Virus record (IMG/VR): IMGVR_UViG_3300001918_000027 | Coordinates: 1 to 62,660 of that record | Direction: 5' to 3' (one strand) | Length of the DNA: 62,660 nucleotides | Origin: a virus | Shown: positions 1 to 8,410 of the stretch, in pieces | Layout: each line of letters begins with the position of its first letter | Position numbering within the stretch: the stretch's first letter is position 1 | Notes under the pieces: generated by a model | What the model was told of the DNA's origin: nothing | What the model saw: only the letters and a program-made list of their open reading frames with translations | Database searches by the model: none | Position numbers and translations under genes: made by a program

Positions 1-1080
1 ATGGACTTCAAAGACATTATTAAACAATTAAGCGACAGATTTCAAAAATCTAAGGACCTCGTCAAAACAGAAGAGGCAACAAAACACTCCTTAATCATGC
101 CATTCATCCAAGCTTTGGGTTATGATGTATTTAACCCTTTGGAGGTAGTACCTGAGTTTGTAGCTGATTTGGGTATAAAAACTGGCGAAAAAGTGGACTA
201 TGCAATTCTCAACAATGGCGACCCCGTTATTTTGATAGAATGCAAGCACTGGAGCGCTGACTTAAATCCTCATAACTCTCAATTGTTCAGGTATTACCAT
301 ACCACTAAGGCAAAATTCGGTTTGTTAACCAATGGATTTGAGTATCGATTCTATGCTGACTTGGTCGAGCCCAACAAAATGGACGAAAAGCCCTTTTTCG
401 TTTTCCAAATCAACGACCCAAAAGACAACCAAATTGAAGAATTAAAAAAGTTTCATAAAGCTTATTACGACTTTGAAACAATTGTAAATACAGCTAGTGA
501 ACTAAAATACATAAGCGAATTAAAACAATTGATTCACAATGAAATCAATAACCCATCGCCTGAATTTGTTAGGTATTTTGGCAAGCAAGTCTATCCCAGT
601 GTAATGACGCAAAAAGTACTAGACCAATTCACCTCTTTGGTTAGAAAAACTTTCAGCCACTACATTAATGACCTAATAACAGATAGATTGAAGTCTGCAT
701 TGAGTAAAGATGAACAAACTAAGCTCGAGGCTGCCGCTATTGAAAATGCTAGCATTGAGTCGGACCAATCTGAAAGCAAGATTGTTACTACCGTCGAAGA
801 AATGGAAGCATACCAGATTGTTCGATCTATAATTAGGAAGGTTATTCCTGTAGACAGGGTTTTTTATCGAGATGCACAAAGTTATTTTTCGATACTTGCT
901 GATGACAATAACAGGAAACCTATTTGCAGACTATATTTAAACTCGCAAACCAAAAAATACATTGGAGTCTTTGACGAAAACAGAGTAGAGAAAAAATTTG
1001 AAATAAAGGTTTTAGATGACATTTTTCAATACTCAGACAATTTAATCAAAACAAGCGAAAAGTTCAATGCGGAAAGCTAA
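1..1080 (+). CDS. Type I restriction HsdR N-terminal-like PD-(D/E)XK nuclease protein
   Basis: A 359-residue protein whose first 150 residues resemble the nuclease domain at the N-terminus of type I restriction R subunits (COG4748-like). A PD-(D/E)XK core is visible: D66 in KVDYAIL, then E80 and K82 in ILIECKHW. The rest is alpha-helical and lacks the helicase motifs of a full HsdR. No methylase or specificity subunit lies nearby, so it is probably not a complete restriction system. It is convergent with the tailspike gene and ends at a terminator at 1085-1118. It is more A/T-rich than the head genes, which suggests separate acquisition. It could be a phage accessory (moron) gene or host flank; the window starts exactly at its ATG, so its promoter cannot be seen. 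Confidence 0.75.
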   Translation: MDFKDIIKQLSDRFQKSKDLVKTEEATKHSLIMPFIQALGYDVFNPLEVVPEFVADLGIKTGEKVDYAILNNGDPVILIECKHWSADLNPHNSQLFRYYHTTKAKFGLLTNGFEYRFYADLVEPNKMDEKPFFVFQINDPKDNQIEELKKFHKAYYDFETIVNTASELKYISELKQLIHNEINNPSPEFVRYFGKQVYPSVMTQKVLDQFTSLVRKTFSHYINDLITDRLKSALSKDEQTKLEAAAIENASIESDQSESKIVTTVEEMEAYQIVRSIIRKVIPVDRVFYRDAQSYFSILADDNNRKPICRLYLNSQTKKYIGVFDENRVEKKFEIKVLDDIFQYSDNLIKTSEKFNAES

Positions 1081-1084
1081 ATCA

Positions 1085-1118
1085 AAAACCCCCAGCATAG
1101 ACATGCCGGGGGTTTTTT
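1085..1118 (+). terminator. Rho-independent terminator, possibly bidirectional
   Basis: CCCCCAGCAT (1089-1098) pairs with ATGCCGGGGG (1103-1112), leaving a four-base loop, and is followed by TTTTTT (1113-1118). A-tracts on the upstream side would give the other strand a T-tract too. It sits just after the stop at 1080 and before the convergent tailspike gene. Confidence 0.9.
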
Positions 1119-1231
1119 AACCAAAACTAACTGCAAAAAATTTACCTGAAGCTGACTTCAATCCGGAATTCGATATCGACCTGTGCCGGGCAATCGCCAC
1201 CATAATATGGCTGATTGACGAAGGCGAACCA

Positions 1232-2632
1232 TCATATAAACGCCCCGATGGTCCAAGGTACCGTTTGCTCTTTAGTTACAACACTTGGAGGTGTTGATGC
1301 ATCGCCCCAATTAGCAGACAACATACCCAAACTATTTACTAAAGTAGCTCCAGAACCTATGCCAGGGCTACCGGATTGCAACCTCAGATCTGTAGGTACA
1401 GTTACAAAAAGAGGGTTGCCAGCAATTATATTTGTGTTGCTAAATGTACCTCCGTTTTGATTGATATTCACCGTTGTATTTCCGAATGTATTGCAATGGC
1501 TAAAAGTTACTATGCCACTTGCTCCATTTGGATTTACACACAAATTGAGTAATGAGAAAATCGTATTTCTAACATTTATTCTACCTTCTGCTTGAATTCC
1601 TCTGCCTACATTTGAGTTCCCAATGAATGTACAATTATTAATTGTTGATGTGCCAGTACCTGTGGTTCTAACAGAATAAACATTTGTTGAGCCCATGTGC
1701 CTAAATGTACAGTAATCCAAGTTAAATACTCCATTGTTGCTATTCTGTATTTTGACTGTCAGATTCATCTCGAAGTAGCAGCGTTGTATCTGTACTTTTG
1801 AAATATCAGTTGCAAAAGTTCCGATAAAACTGTTATTCAAATAACTACAATCAGATACTACAATGCTTCCTATGCTTGATATTCTTGTTTCCCCAGAAAT
1901 CATTACACAATTATTTAGCTTAGTAGCTACTGCGCTATTAGCTATAACTTGTGACCTTAAGAAACAGCGGTTTACAGTAAAATCCGATGAATCATCGGCC
2001 TTTACATCAATTACATTATTCAAGAAATTACAATCGTTGATCGTGCAAACACCAGTGCTGATTGCATTAACGCCTTGGTCATTATTTTGAAAGGTGCAAT
2101 TATTTGCTATAACTACGGTTGCAGTATCGTGCAGGCTTATGCCGTCATCGAATCCATTTTGGAAGGTGCAATTATTGTATGTAACTTGGCAATAAGTGCC
2201 TTGGTTTTGAACAGTTTGATTGGTGCTTGTATCAAAAATGCAACCATCATACACAATGCTAGATACAGTTTGGTTCATAGCGCATTCAGATAGTCCATTA
2301 CGCATTGTAAGTCCAACTACTGTAACATTGTTTCGATTAATTACATTCAGGCAACGCCTTAATGATTGCGCATTTATTGTACCTGCTTGAGCAGGATGGT
2401 TTCCCACAATTTGTAGTCCATCTTGAGTTACATCTAGTAGTTGTAAGTGCTCTCCACACACAGCCAGCTTTGCGCCTTGGCTGACTACCAATGCCTGATT
2501 TACAGCAGCAAACCCGCTCCAAGCGTTGGCATAGCTTGTGCCATCGCCTGTGCCGTAGGTGGTACCCGAAGGACGAACAAAGAAGAATCTTTCGGCCAAA
2601 GAATCGGAAATGAGTTTTTTACGATATGACAT
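1232..2632 (-). CDS. Right-handed beta-helix tailspike or tail fibre protein
   Basis: A 466-residue protein rich in Asn, Thr, Val and Ile, with regularly spaced NCTF, NCVM and DCSY turns, the pattern of pectate-lyase-type parallel beta-helices. The helix covers about residues 60-440. The N-terminus (FFFVRPSGTTYGTGDGTSYA) looks like the start of such domains. The family is used by phages for receptor binding or depolymerisation; no catalytic residues can be assigned here. As the last gene of the late leftward block, downstream of the amidase, it is probably an adsorption protein. It follows the gene at 2637 by four bases. Confidence 0.75.
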   Translation of the reverse strand: MSYRKKLISDSLAERFFFVRPSGTTYGTGDGTSYANAWSGFAAVNQALVVSQGAKLAVCGEHLQLLDVTQDGLQIVGNHPAQAGTINAQSLRRCLNVINRNNVTVVGLTMRNGLSECAMNQTVSSIVYDGCIFDTSTNQTVQNQGTYCQVTYNNCTFQNGFDDGISLHDTATVVIANNCTFQNNDQGVNAISTGVCTINDCNFLNNVIDVKADDSSDFTVNRCFLRSQVIANSAVATKLNNCVMISGETRISSIGSIVVSDCSYLNNSFIGTFATDISKVQIQRCYFEMNLTVKIQNSNNGVFNLDYCTFRHMGSTNVYSVRTTGTGTSTINNCTFIGNSNVGRGIQAEGRINVRNTIFSLLNLCVNPNGASGIVTFSHCNTFGNTTVNINQNGGTFSNTNIIAGNPLFVTVPTDLRLQSGSPGIGSGATLVNSLGMLSANWGDASTPPSVVTKEQTVPWTIGAFI

Positions 2633-2636
2633 TTTA

Positions 2637-3107
2637 TTACGATTCTTGTGTTATCCAATATTCAATTCTTGTAGGAGAACAGTATTCGGCATAAATTATA
2701 TTTAATTCATTATTCGCATATTCGACCGTTCCCAGCTTAACCCAATTCGTGGGCTCCACAAAAGTCAATCCTGTGTGGTATATTTTTTGAACTATCCCAA
2801 TTTTGGCATTAGTAAAATCTGTACTAATTGCTCCAGTTGCCGGTGTGCTAGGTGAATTATAAATTTTAGCAGAATCAAATGAAATTACTTCCCCTTGAAT
2901 TTGTTCGGTTTCAGGAATGGTACCTGGCTCTCCCTTAAGGCTATCAAGCCATTCCTCCTTAGTGCCTACAAACCCATTTTCAACTGCAATATCATAAGCA
3001 CTTTTTGAAACCGATTCGGCTATTGATTTGAGCCACTCCTCTTCGGTACCCTCAAACCCATTACTAACAGCTATGTTATAATTCCACCTGTACTTTATAA
3101 TATTCAT
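2637..3107 (-). CDS. Tail fibre-associated protein with two GFxGTxEEWL repeats
   Basis: 156 residues. Two copies of an acidic motif are visible, SNGFEGTEEEWLKSI near residue 15 and ENGFVGTKEEWLDSL near residue 43. This motif is common ahead of collagen-like or receptor-binding regions of phage fibres and bacterial surface proteins. It is followed by KGEPGT, a single collagen-like triplet stretch, and a beta-rich C-terminal domain. It lies between the amidase and the tailspike, so a role as fibre adaptor is inferred. The C-terminal domain is not recognised. Confidence 0.65.
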   Translation of the reverse strand: MNIIKYRWNYNIAVSNGFEGTEEEWLKSIAESVSKSAYDIAVENGFVGTKEEWLDSLKGEPGTIPETEQIQGEVISFDSAKIYNSPSTPATGAISTDFTNAKIGIVQKIYHTGLTFVEPTNWVKLGTVEYANNELNIIYAEYCSPTRIEYWITQES

Positions 3108-3111
3108 AAAT

Positions 3112-3777
3112 TTAAATTTTTTCAGTTAAAAATCTGCTACTTACCCAGCCCACTATTTTTGTGTCACCTACCTGTACATAATGCCAGCCATTTGCATTGC
3201 CTAAAACCTGTACGACTGTGCCCCTTGCCAAAGCGGGTGCCACGGTTTTGAATTCAGTACCGGCACCTTCTCTTATATTTACCACGGCTGTTGTTTGCAG
3301 GTACGGTTTAGAAGCCTTACTCCTAAACCCGACTTCCTGAAGCCATTGTTTTACCGAAAACGAAGGGCAGGCCTTTAACCACTCAGAAGGCTCGATGACG
3401 CCGTTGCGGTTACGATCAGGAGAAAAATCGCGGTGGCCCTGGATGATGGCATTAGGGTATAAGTCATGCGCTTCTTCAACGAGCTCAAGCAAAGCCTTTC
3501 TTTGCTCAGGTGTTCGGGTATCATGTATTTGCCCATTGGCCAAAACGCCACCGGTATAGGCTATGTGGACGCATTGCCGATTAAATCCCTCTACTCCATT
3601 AGTTATGGAAGCCCACTGAGCTAAGACATGCTTATTGCCATTTGCGGAAACAAGCCTGTGATAGCCTGGATGAGTCCAACGCATAACCCTTCGCCAATGC
3701 TCCCTGATGGAAGCCACGCTTTGGCTCTTGGGGCCACCGGTGCAATGAATCACGATGAAGTTAACCTGCCTTGCCAT
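3112..3777 (-). CDS. N-acetylmuramoyl-L-alanine amidase endolysin with SH3 domain
   Basis: 221 residues: an Amidase_2 domain (about 1-145) and a bacterial SH3 domain (about 163-221, AVVNIREGAGTEF to GWVSSRFL). The zinc ligands expected for the T7-lysozyme/PGRP fold are present: H11 (IVIHCTGG), H115 (GHRD) and C137 (ACPSF). It should cleave the bond between N-acetylmuramic acid and the peptide stem. There is no signal peptide, so release needs the holin encoded just upstream. The gene overlaps the spanin gene by 17 bases, forming a holin-spanin-endolysin cassette. Confidence 0.93.
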   Translation of the reverse strand: MARQVNFIVIHCTGGPKSQSVASIREHWRRVMRWTHPGYHRLVSANGNKHVLAQWASITNGVEGFNRQCVHIAYTGGVLANGQIHDTRTPEQRKALLELVEEAHDLYPNAIIQGHRDFSPDRNRNGVIEPSEWLKACPSFSVKQWLQEVGFRSKASKPYLQTTAVVNIREGAGTEFKTVAPALARGTVVQVLGNANGWHYVQVGDTKIVGWVSSRFLTEKI

Positions 3778-4225
3778 TTTTAAAACCTAGTTTTAATTGA
3801 GGTAAAAACAAACCCAGTACCAAGCCCAGGGCAGCAACACCGATGAGGTGCCAAAAAGAAAAGCCCTCCACACTTTCTTGCTTATCTTTTTCCTTAAGCA
3901 TTTCGGCAATGGCCACAATGGCTTGCCTGGCTGCGCTGTCTACAGTATTGCTCTGCTTACTTTCGGCCTTACTGCCTCGTTCATAAATTCGCTCAACCGG
4001 AAAGTTGAAAACGTTTGTATCTCCAGGTATTACAACCGGCTTAAACCTTTCAATGAGGCGCTCAAAATCTAAGCTACTGTTTTGCGAAACATTTGTCTTC
4101 CGAACCCCAATGCTGTCGACCTGCTGCAGTCCCTGCTTTTCACTTTCTGACTTCTTTACATCTTTGGACAAGCTGCAAGAAATCAGGAGTAATAGCAGAA
4201 TAAATAATTTACAATTTCGGAGCAT
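3761..4225 (-). CDS. Probable unimolecular spanin (lipoprotein with C-terminal membrane helix)
   Basis: 154 residues with two membrane anchors: a lipoprotein signal ending in the lipobox LISC, which would make C17 the lipidated first residue, and one C-terminal membrane helix at about 126-143 (HLIGVAALGLVLGLFLP). The charged region between could span the periplasm. This is the layout of u-spanins such as phage T1 gp11 (established knowledge), which fuse inner and outer membranes at the end of lysis. The position between holin and endolysin supports this. The family cannot be recognised by sequence, so the call rests on architecture and neighbours. Confidence 0.75.
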   Translation of the reverse strand: MLRNCKLFILLLLLISCSLSKDVKKSESEKQGLQQVDSIGVRKTNVSQNSSLDFERLIERFKPVVIPGDTNVFNFPVERIYERGSKAESKQSNTVDSAARQAIVAIAEMLKEKDKQESVEGFSFWHLIGVAALGLVLGLFLPQLKLGFKNGKAG

Positions 4226-4640
4226 AGCCTTTGAGTTTTAAAATGAGTACATTATGCAATGGCTTCACCAAATATTTTACAACATCATTACTGGGGTGTG
4301 CCTCTATAATGTTTTCCAAAATACTTTTGAACTCGATATACATCGACATCAATAAGATCACATTTAGTAAATTATCCAAGGCTGTGTTAACTATGCCTGT
4401 ATTAGGTACGCCGGGCTTTGCAACATTGGCTATTACGAAAACCGCACTCAAAAAGGAGAAATACATGGTCCCCTTATTAATGGTCATCCTGAAGCCGTTG
4501 CTGCTGGTAGCAATCCGTTTCTTACTTGATTTATGTACACCGGTAATGAGGTCGATAACCATGAGGAAAAATAGCCCAAGTACAAGCCGGCCGTCGGGAT
4601 AAATAATGTTCTGAATTAAACTATACAAATACTCTTTCAT
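4209..4640 (-). CDS. Phage holin family protein
   Basis: 143 residues with about three hydrophobic segments: LVLGLFFLMVIDLITGV near residue 18, YFSFLSAVFVIANV near 56, and LLNVILLMSMYIEF near 88. The stretch VIDLITGVHKSSKKR matches the conserved start of the phage_holin_4 family. It should form the timed lesion in the inner membrane that releases the endolysin. It overlaps the spanin gene by 17 bases and begins the lysis cassette. Confidence 0.85.
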   Translation of the reverse strand: MKEYLYSLIQNIIYPDGRLVLGLFFLMVIDLITGVHKSSKKRIATSSNGFRMTINKGTMYFSFLSAVFVIANVAKPGVPNTGIVNTALDNLLNVILLMSMYIEFKSILENIIEAHPSNDVVKYLVKPLHNVLILKLKGYAPKL

Positions 4641-4685
4641 TGTAAAGATTTAAAAAAAGTGAATTTTCTGACTAAGAATTAATCA

Positions 4686-6305
4686 TCAATACCTATACTC
4701 CACTTCTCCATATTTTATTGGCTGCCCCGCATTTTCATTATCATTATTCCATCCTAAGATACTATTTAGGTAACGGTCAACCCAAGCAAAATAGTAAGGA
4801 ACTCTATTTTTAGGCAACTTTTTTAAGTCGTAAAAATTTGTTGTAACGTAACTTTCGGGGTAATTATTTATTGGGCTCATAGGGTTGCTGCTACCTACTT
4901 TAAGATGTGCAATTGAGGCATTAACCCCGGATTTTAAATCTAAATGATTTACTTCCATTACGTGAAAAGGCAATACACCCAGCTTACTAAAGGTAGGGTT
5001 ATAAAACCATGTATTTGCGTTTCCTGTAGGTTTTACAAAAGAAAAATTGCATCGGTAAACTATAGTACTATCATCTATCGAAGAGCTATTGTTATTGTCA
5101 TAACAACCTAGCATATAAATGCTAGTGTCTAAAACTGCAAATCTTATGTTTAAACTACCTAGAGAATTGTAATTAAATAAACCGTCTTGCCAAAAAGCAG
5201 TATCTGTGCCGGAATGCCTTTTATTAAAACTTACATACTCTTTTCCAGATGCTTGTTGAGACACTAAAGCAGTAATAGAGTAAAAACCAGAAGCATTATC
5301 ACCAAGGTTTCCTAAGTAAAAAGATTCCAAACTCCCTGAATAAAATCGTTTCTGTAAATCTATGACAGCGGAAGAACGAAATTCCTCTAATAAAGCACCT
5401 GTAGCAGAGGCAATGGAAATCATATTAATTTTAGAAAAAACATCTCTTGTAGATGTAGTACGTATTGTGTTTGAGCTACCTTGTGTTGTTGCGGAATCCC
5501 CGCAATACATGAAATACCCTAAGTATTCATTTATTTGCCCAAGTATATAAACATCAGAAAATTTAGTATTCTCCCTGACAGGAACTTCGGGAGAAGCTAC
5601 AAAATCTAAACTAGAATTATTGATGTAAAACATGACATACCTAGCATACCATGATCTAACATCATCAACATCAACTGCATAATTAAACAAAACACCATTT
5701 CCGACTTTATACACATCATTCATAGGTATTTTATCAGAAAGAATAGCGGTTCTCAAATTATCGGCATCAATTACAGTATTATAGTCCAAAGTATATTGCC
5801 ACCCATTGGAATAGTAAGTTGGTGGAAAGATAAAATACCCTCTTTGGGTTTGATTACTGATAAAAATAGAATGTAGTGGGGTCTGAGTAAAATAATCTGC
5901 CGAGCCAGAATTTATAGATAAATTGTAACGATAGGGAGGTTCATCCCAATTCATAAAATAAGTAATGCCGTACCTTAAAGTATCAACAGGCTTAAAAAAA
6001 GAAGTGGTTTTTAAGTTATTGGAACCTAATTGATTAGGGACATTCGTAGTAGATTGAGCTGCATTAACCCTTACCCAATTTGTATTATTAAAATTTCTTA
6101 CCCACACACCACTATCTGCCCCGCTGTGCACAAGGATTAAATTACCTGGTCTGCTACCTGCAGCTGTTGCATTACTCAGGCTCGAATAACGAGGTATTTG
6201 ATTGACTGTTACGGTGTTAAGCCTATCGATTTGAACAAACTGTGTGCTTGCAATAGATGCAAGAAATAAAGCCGTAAATAGTGTGAAAATCTTTCTAATA
6301 TTCAT
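4686..6305 (-). CDS. Secreted protein of unknown function with signal peptide
   Basis: 539 residues starting with a classic Sec signal (IFTLFTALFLASIASTQ, cleavage near residue 21). The mature protein is beta-rich, full of Asn, Ser and Tyr, with no Cys-rich or catalytic motif that I recognise. The segment QIPRYSSLSNATAAGSRPGN resembles entry segments of phage fibre domains. It lies between virion proteins and the holin, and its start overlaps the gene at 6302 by four bases (ATGA type). It is more A/T-rich than its neighbours. A Sec signal is unusual for a virion protein, so it may be an exported accessory protein rather than a tail part. Confidence 0.6.
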   Translation of the reverse strand: MNIRKIFTLFTALFLASIASTQFVQIDRLNTVTVNQIPRYSSLSNATAAGSRPGNLILVHSGADSGVWVRNFNNTNWVRVNAAQSTTNVPNQLGSNNLKTTSFFKPVDTLRYGITYFMNWDEPPYRYNLSINSGSADYFTQTPLHSIFISNQTQRGYFIFPPTYYSNGWQYTLDYNTVIDADNLRTAILSDKIPMNDVYKVGNGVLFNYAVDVDDVRSWYARYVMFYINNSSLDFVASPEVPVRENTKFSDVYILGQINEYLGYFMYCGDSATTQGSSNTIRTTSTRDVFSKINMISIASATGALLEEFRSSAVIDLQKRFYSGSLESFYLGNLGDNASGFYSITALVSQQASGKEYVSFNKRHSGTDTAFWQDGLFNYNSLGSLNIRFAVLDTSIYMLGCYDNNNSSSIDDSTIVYRCNFSFVKPTGNANTWFYNPTFSKLGVLPFHVMEVNHLDLKSGVNASIAHLKVGSSNPMSPINNYPESYVTTNFYDLKKLPKNRVPYYFAWVDRYLNSILGWNNDNENAGQPIKYGEVEYRY

Positions 6306-6778
6306 TTGTAAAAAATTTTAAAACCTAGATTTGAAATTATTCCAGTTACATTAATTGTAGTTGCCTCGGGATAGTACCTCGTAAACATTAAATACCTGAC
6401 ATCATCAATATTCCAATCAGTAATTAAGCCCTGAAATGTGACCGTCATTGCGGTTCCCTGGGTAATGGCTATGGCTTCAATAACTGTGTTTGCCGGTATG
6501 GTTATGGTACCATTTGCAGTAAGCAAAAAATCACGCTGGCCACTGAGTTGATAACCTGTTGAGGTCTGATGATTTTCATTGAATTCATAGGTTCTGAGGA
6601 AGCCGTTTTCCTTAACCCTGAATTGCAGTCCCTCGCACCTATACGCTGCCGGTATGGCGGCAAGAGCTGCTGCCACACTTGCATAAGGCACGCTGCGGCC
6701 CGCCTCCAGCTTACCGGCCCTTAAGTCGGCATACCTGGGGGTATTAAAACCAAAACCATCATTTACCTCTATTGCCAT
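6302..6778 (-). CDS. Phage virion-associated protein of unknown function
   Basis: 158 residues. The segment PYASVAAALAAIPAAYRCEG, followed by the beta-rich FRVKENGFLRTYEFN, resembles the short domain before fibre or tailspike domains in Bacteroidota phages. A strong Shine-Dalgarno (AAGGAGGAG) sits six or seven bases before the ATG, which fixes the start. It lies between the fibronectin-like protein and the secreted protein. The role in the tail tip or fibre is inferred from position. Confidence 0.6.
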   Translation of the reverse strand: MAIEVNDGFGFNTPRYADLRAGKLEAGRSVPYASVAAALAAIPAAYRCEGLQFRVKENGFLRTYEFNENHQTSTGYQLSGQRDFLLTANGTITIPANTVIEAIAITQGTAMTVTFQGLITDWNIDDVRYLMFTRYYPEATTINVTGIISNLGFKIFYK

Positions 6779-6788
6779 ATACTCCTCC

Positions 6789-7484
6789 TTAGCTTACCCT
6801 GAATTCAATTACTGTTTGTGTTTGCTGCGTGGCAAATGTGCTCATGTACACATTGTAGGTAATGCCACTTTGATTTACAGTACCACGGTACCGAAAAGCC
6901 TCGCTATCATTAGTAAGGCTTATGTTGCCCTGATTAATTACAGAGCCAAACCATTTAGTCTTTAATGGCTGCGCAATGGGCTCAAGCATGTAAAGCCATT
7001 TGGGCTGATTATTGGCCCGATAGTCGGCTACAACTGTGGCACCACTTGCAAAGCTGCCATTGCCCTGTGCACTACCAATGAGGGAAGATCCAACACTGTT
7101 GTCATCAGCCCAGCCCCAATAGGCGGTAAATGCCGGTGGCGCTGCCGTCGTTGCGCTGTCCGGTGTCCATGGGCTATCGGTGGCACCTGCAGCCACGCCC
7201 TTGTACCGGGCATAATAAAGTGTGCCGGGGTTTAGGCCTGTAACCTGAAATGAAAGCAGCGGGCCACTATAGGCCAACGTAGGCGATGTAAACCCGGGAT
7301 TGGTTGATACCTCGAGCACGTAAGAACTCGCGCCAGGAATGGCGGCCCAGCCCCAGGTAATCGCATTACCCGTGGTTGCGGTTTCCGCAAGGCTGGCACC
7401 GGCAGGCAATTGCGGTACAGAGGGAAATTCCTCGGGCCCGCATACACAATATTTTCCAAAATGAGCTTCGTGATTAGTTGACAT
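6789..7484 (-). CDS. Fibronectin type III domain tail protein
   Basis: 231 residues. A fibronectin type III domain is seen at about 22-112: SYVLEVSTNPGF, then FQVTGLNPGTLYYARYKGV, with the typical L-x-P-G-T-x-Y turn. The C-terminal half (about 115-231) is a separate beta-rich domain (FTAYWGWADDNSVGSSL onward) of the kind repeated in Bacteroidota phage tail proteins. Such proteins are usually surface exposed and bind carbohydrate. It is preceded within four bases by the Cys-rich gene. Confidence 0.75.
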   Translation of the reverse strand: MSTNHEAHFGKYCVCGPEEFPSVPQLPAGASLAETATTGNAITWGWAAIPGASSYVLEVSTNPGFTSPTLAYSGPLLSFQVTGLNPGTLYYARYKGVAAGATDSPWTPDSATTAAPPAFTAYWGWADDNSVGSSLIGSAQGNGSFASGATVVADYRANNQPKWLYMLEPIAQPLKTKWFGSVINQGNISLTNDSEAFRYRGTVNQSGITYNVYMSTFATQQTQTVIEFRVS

Positions 7485-7487
7485 CGG

Positions 7488-7748
7488 TTACCATTTACTA
7501 AGTGGACAATTCTCAGCAGCTACAATTGCTTTTTGATAACAAGGACAGCTGCAGAGCTTACAATAGATTTGGGTTTCGTAATGACCTTGGCCATTGATTA
7601 CCTCCAGGGCTTTATGACTTTTACTTTCCGGGCAGGATTTACATTTTTCCAGTCGAAGATCAGCCATTTTTTTCTCAGCCATTGAAGTTGGCAACCAACC
7701 CAAGCGCTTACCCCAGCCAATGAAAATATGATTCAGTTTTTTCAACAT
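7488..7748 (-). CDS. Small cysteine-rich, probably zinc-binding protein
   Basis: 86 residues with seven or more cysteines in paired arrangement: KCKSCPE, then YCKLCSCPCYQ, then ENCPLSKW at the C-terminus. The pattern suggests a zinc ribbon or a structural metal site. Its start overlaps the connector gene by seven bases. Similar small Cys-rich proteins accompany tail genes in Bacteroidota phages as far as I recall; no function is known to me. Confidence 0.6.
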   Translation of the reverse strand: MLKKLNHIFIGWGKRLGWLPTSMAEKKMADLRLEKCKSCPESKSHKALEVINGQGHYETQIYCKLCSCPCYQKAIVAAENCPLSKW

Positions 7749-8410
7749 CCGCAGCCCTCCTTTTCATCATCGTCATATATACCTAAAACAAAATCGGTTT
7801 TTCTTTTATAGGCCACGCCCTTGGAATCGCAATCACATTCTTTGTCATAAAGTGGGTAATCCGCTTTACGCTTGCAGATCCAACGATGCATTGCTTCAAT
7901 CAGGGGGTCGATTCTGTCCTGCATCTTTTTATCCATTGCCCAACGCACGGCTTTGAGCTCAGGGGTTACAACGTTTGAGCTTGTCATTACACCGGCCGTA
8001 GGGCTAGTATGTACGACGCCCTCGGCACCGAATTGAACAAAGCCTTCAGGCATTGCCAAAAGCATGACGCACTCCGCCGTGAGCTTCCATAGATGCATTT
8101 TCCAAAGCAAAAGATTTGCGGCACTGAGGCCTGTCATCGTATTGGCAATATCGCCAACTTGAAAAACCGGGTTGTTGCCTGCGGCCTCCTGTATTTGGTC
8201 AATATTGGCTTCTGTTACGTCAACATTTTTTTGCTCAAGAAGGCTTTCGTAAAACTCATAACCCAGGGCTTGTGCAACGAATCGTTCCTCGGCAACAATT
8301 ATGCTTTGCTCAATCGAACGAGTGTCGAAATCATGCTTTGTACTGGCATGGAAACAGACCTCAGGGGCTGTAATCAAAACCGGCCGCATTAAGTTGTTGA
8401 TGTTATACAT
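7742..8410 (-). CDS. Head-tail connector-like protein (DUF6712-like)
   Basis: 222 residues from the ATG at 8410. I prefer this start to an ATG 42 bases upstream because GGAGG lies at the right distance before it. The fold is mostly helical: RPVLITAPEVCFHA, then ALGYEFYESLLEQ and ANLLLWKMHLWKLTAECVML. This matches what I recall of the DUF6712 family that follows the portal gene in Bacteroidota phages. An adaptor role at the neck is inferred. The C-terminus is oddly rich in Cys and Asp (KECDCDSK and EGCGC). It overlaps the portal gene by eight bases. Confidence 0.65.
   Translation of the reverse strand: MYNINNLMRPVLITAPEVCFHASTKHDFDTRSIEQSIIVAEERFVAQALGYEFYESLLEQKNVDVTEANIDQIQEAAGNNPVFQVGDIANTMTGLSAANLLLWKMHLWKLTAECVMLLAMPEGFVQFGAEGVVHTSPTAGVMTSSNVVTPELKAVRWAMDKKMQDRIDPLIEAMHRWICKRKADYPLYDKECDCDSKGVAYKRKTDFVLGIYDDDEKEGCGC

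Noticed and set aside
1215-1460. Plus-strand frame opposite the tailspike gene
   Set aside because: It is a shadow of the minus-strand gene: no promoter or ribosome site, and the composition follows the complement of the beta-helix repeats.
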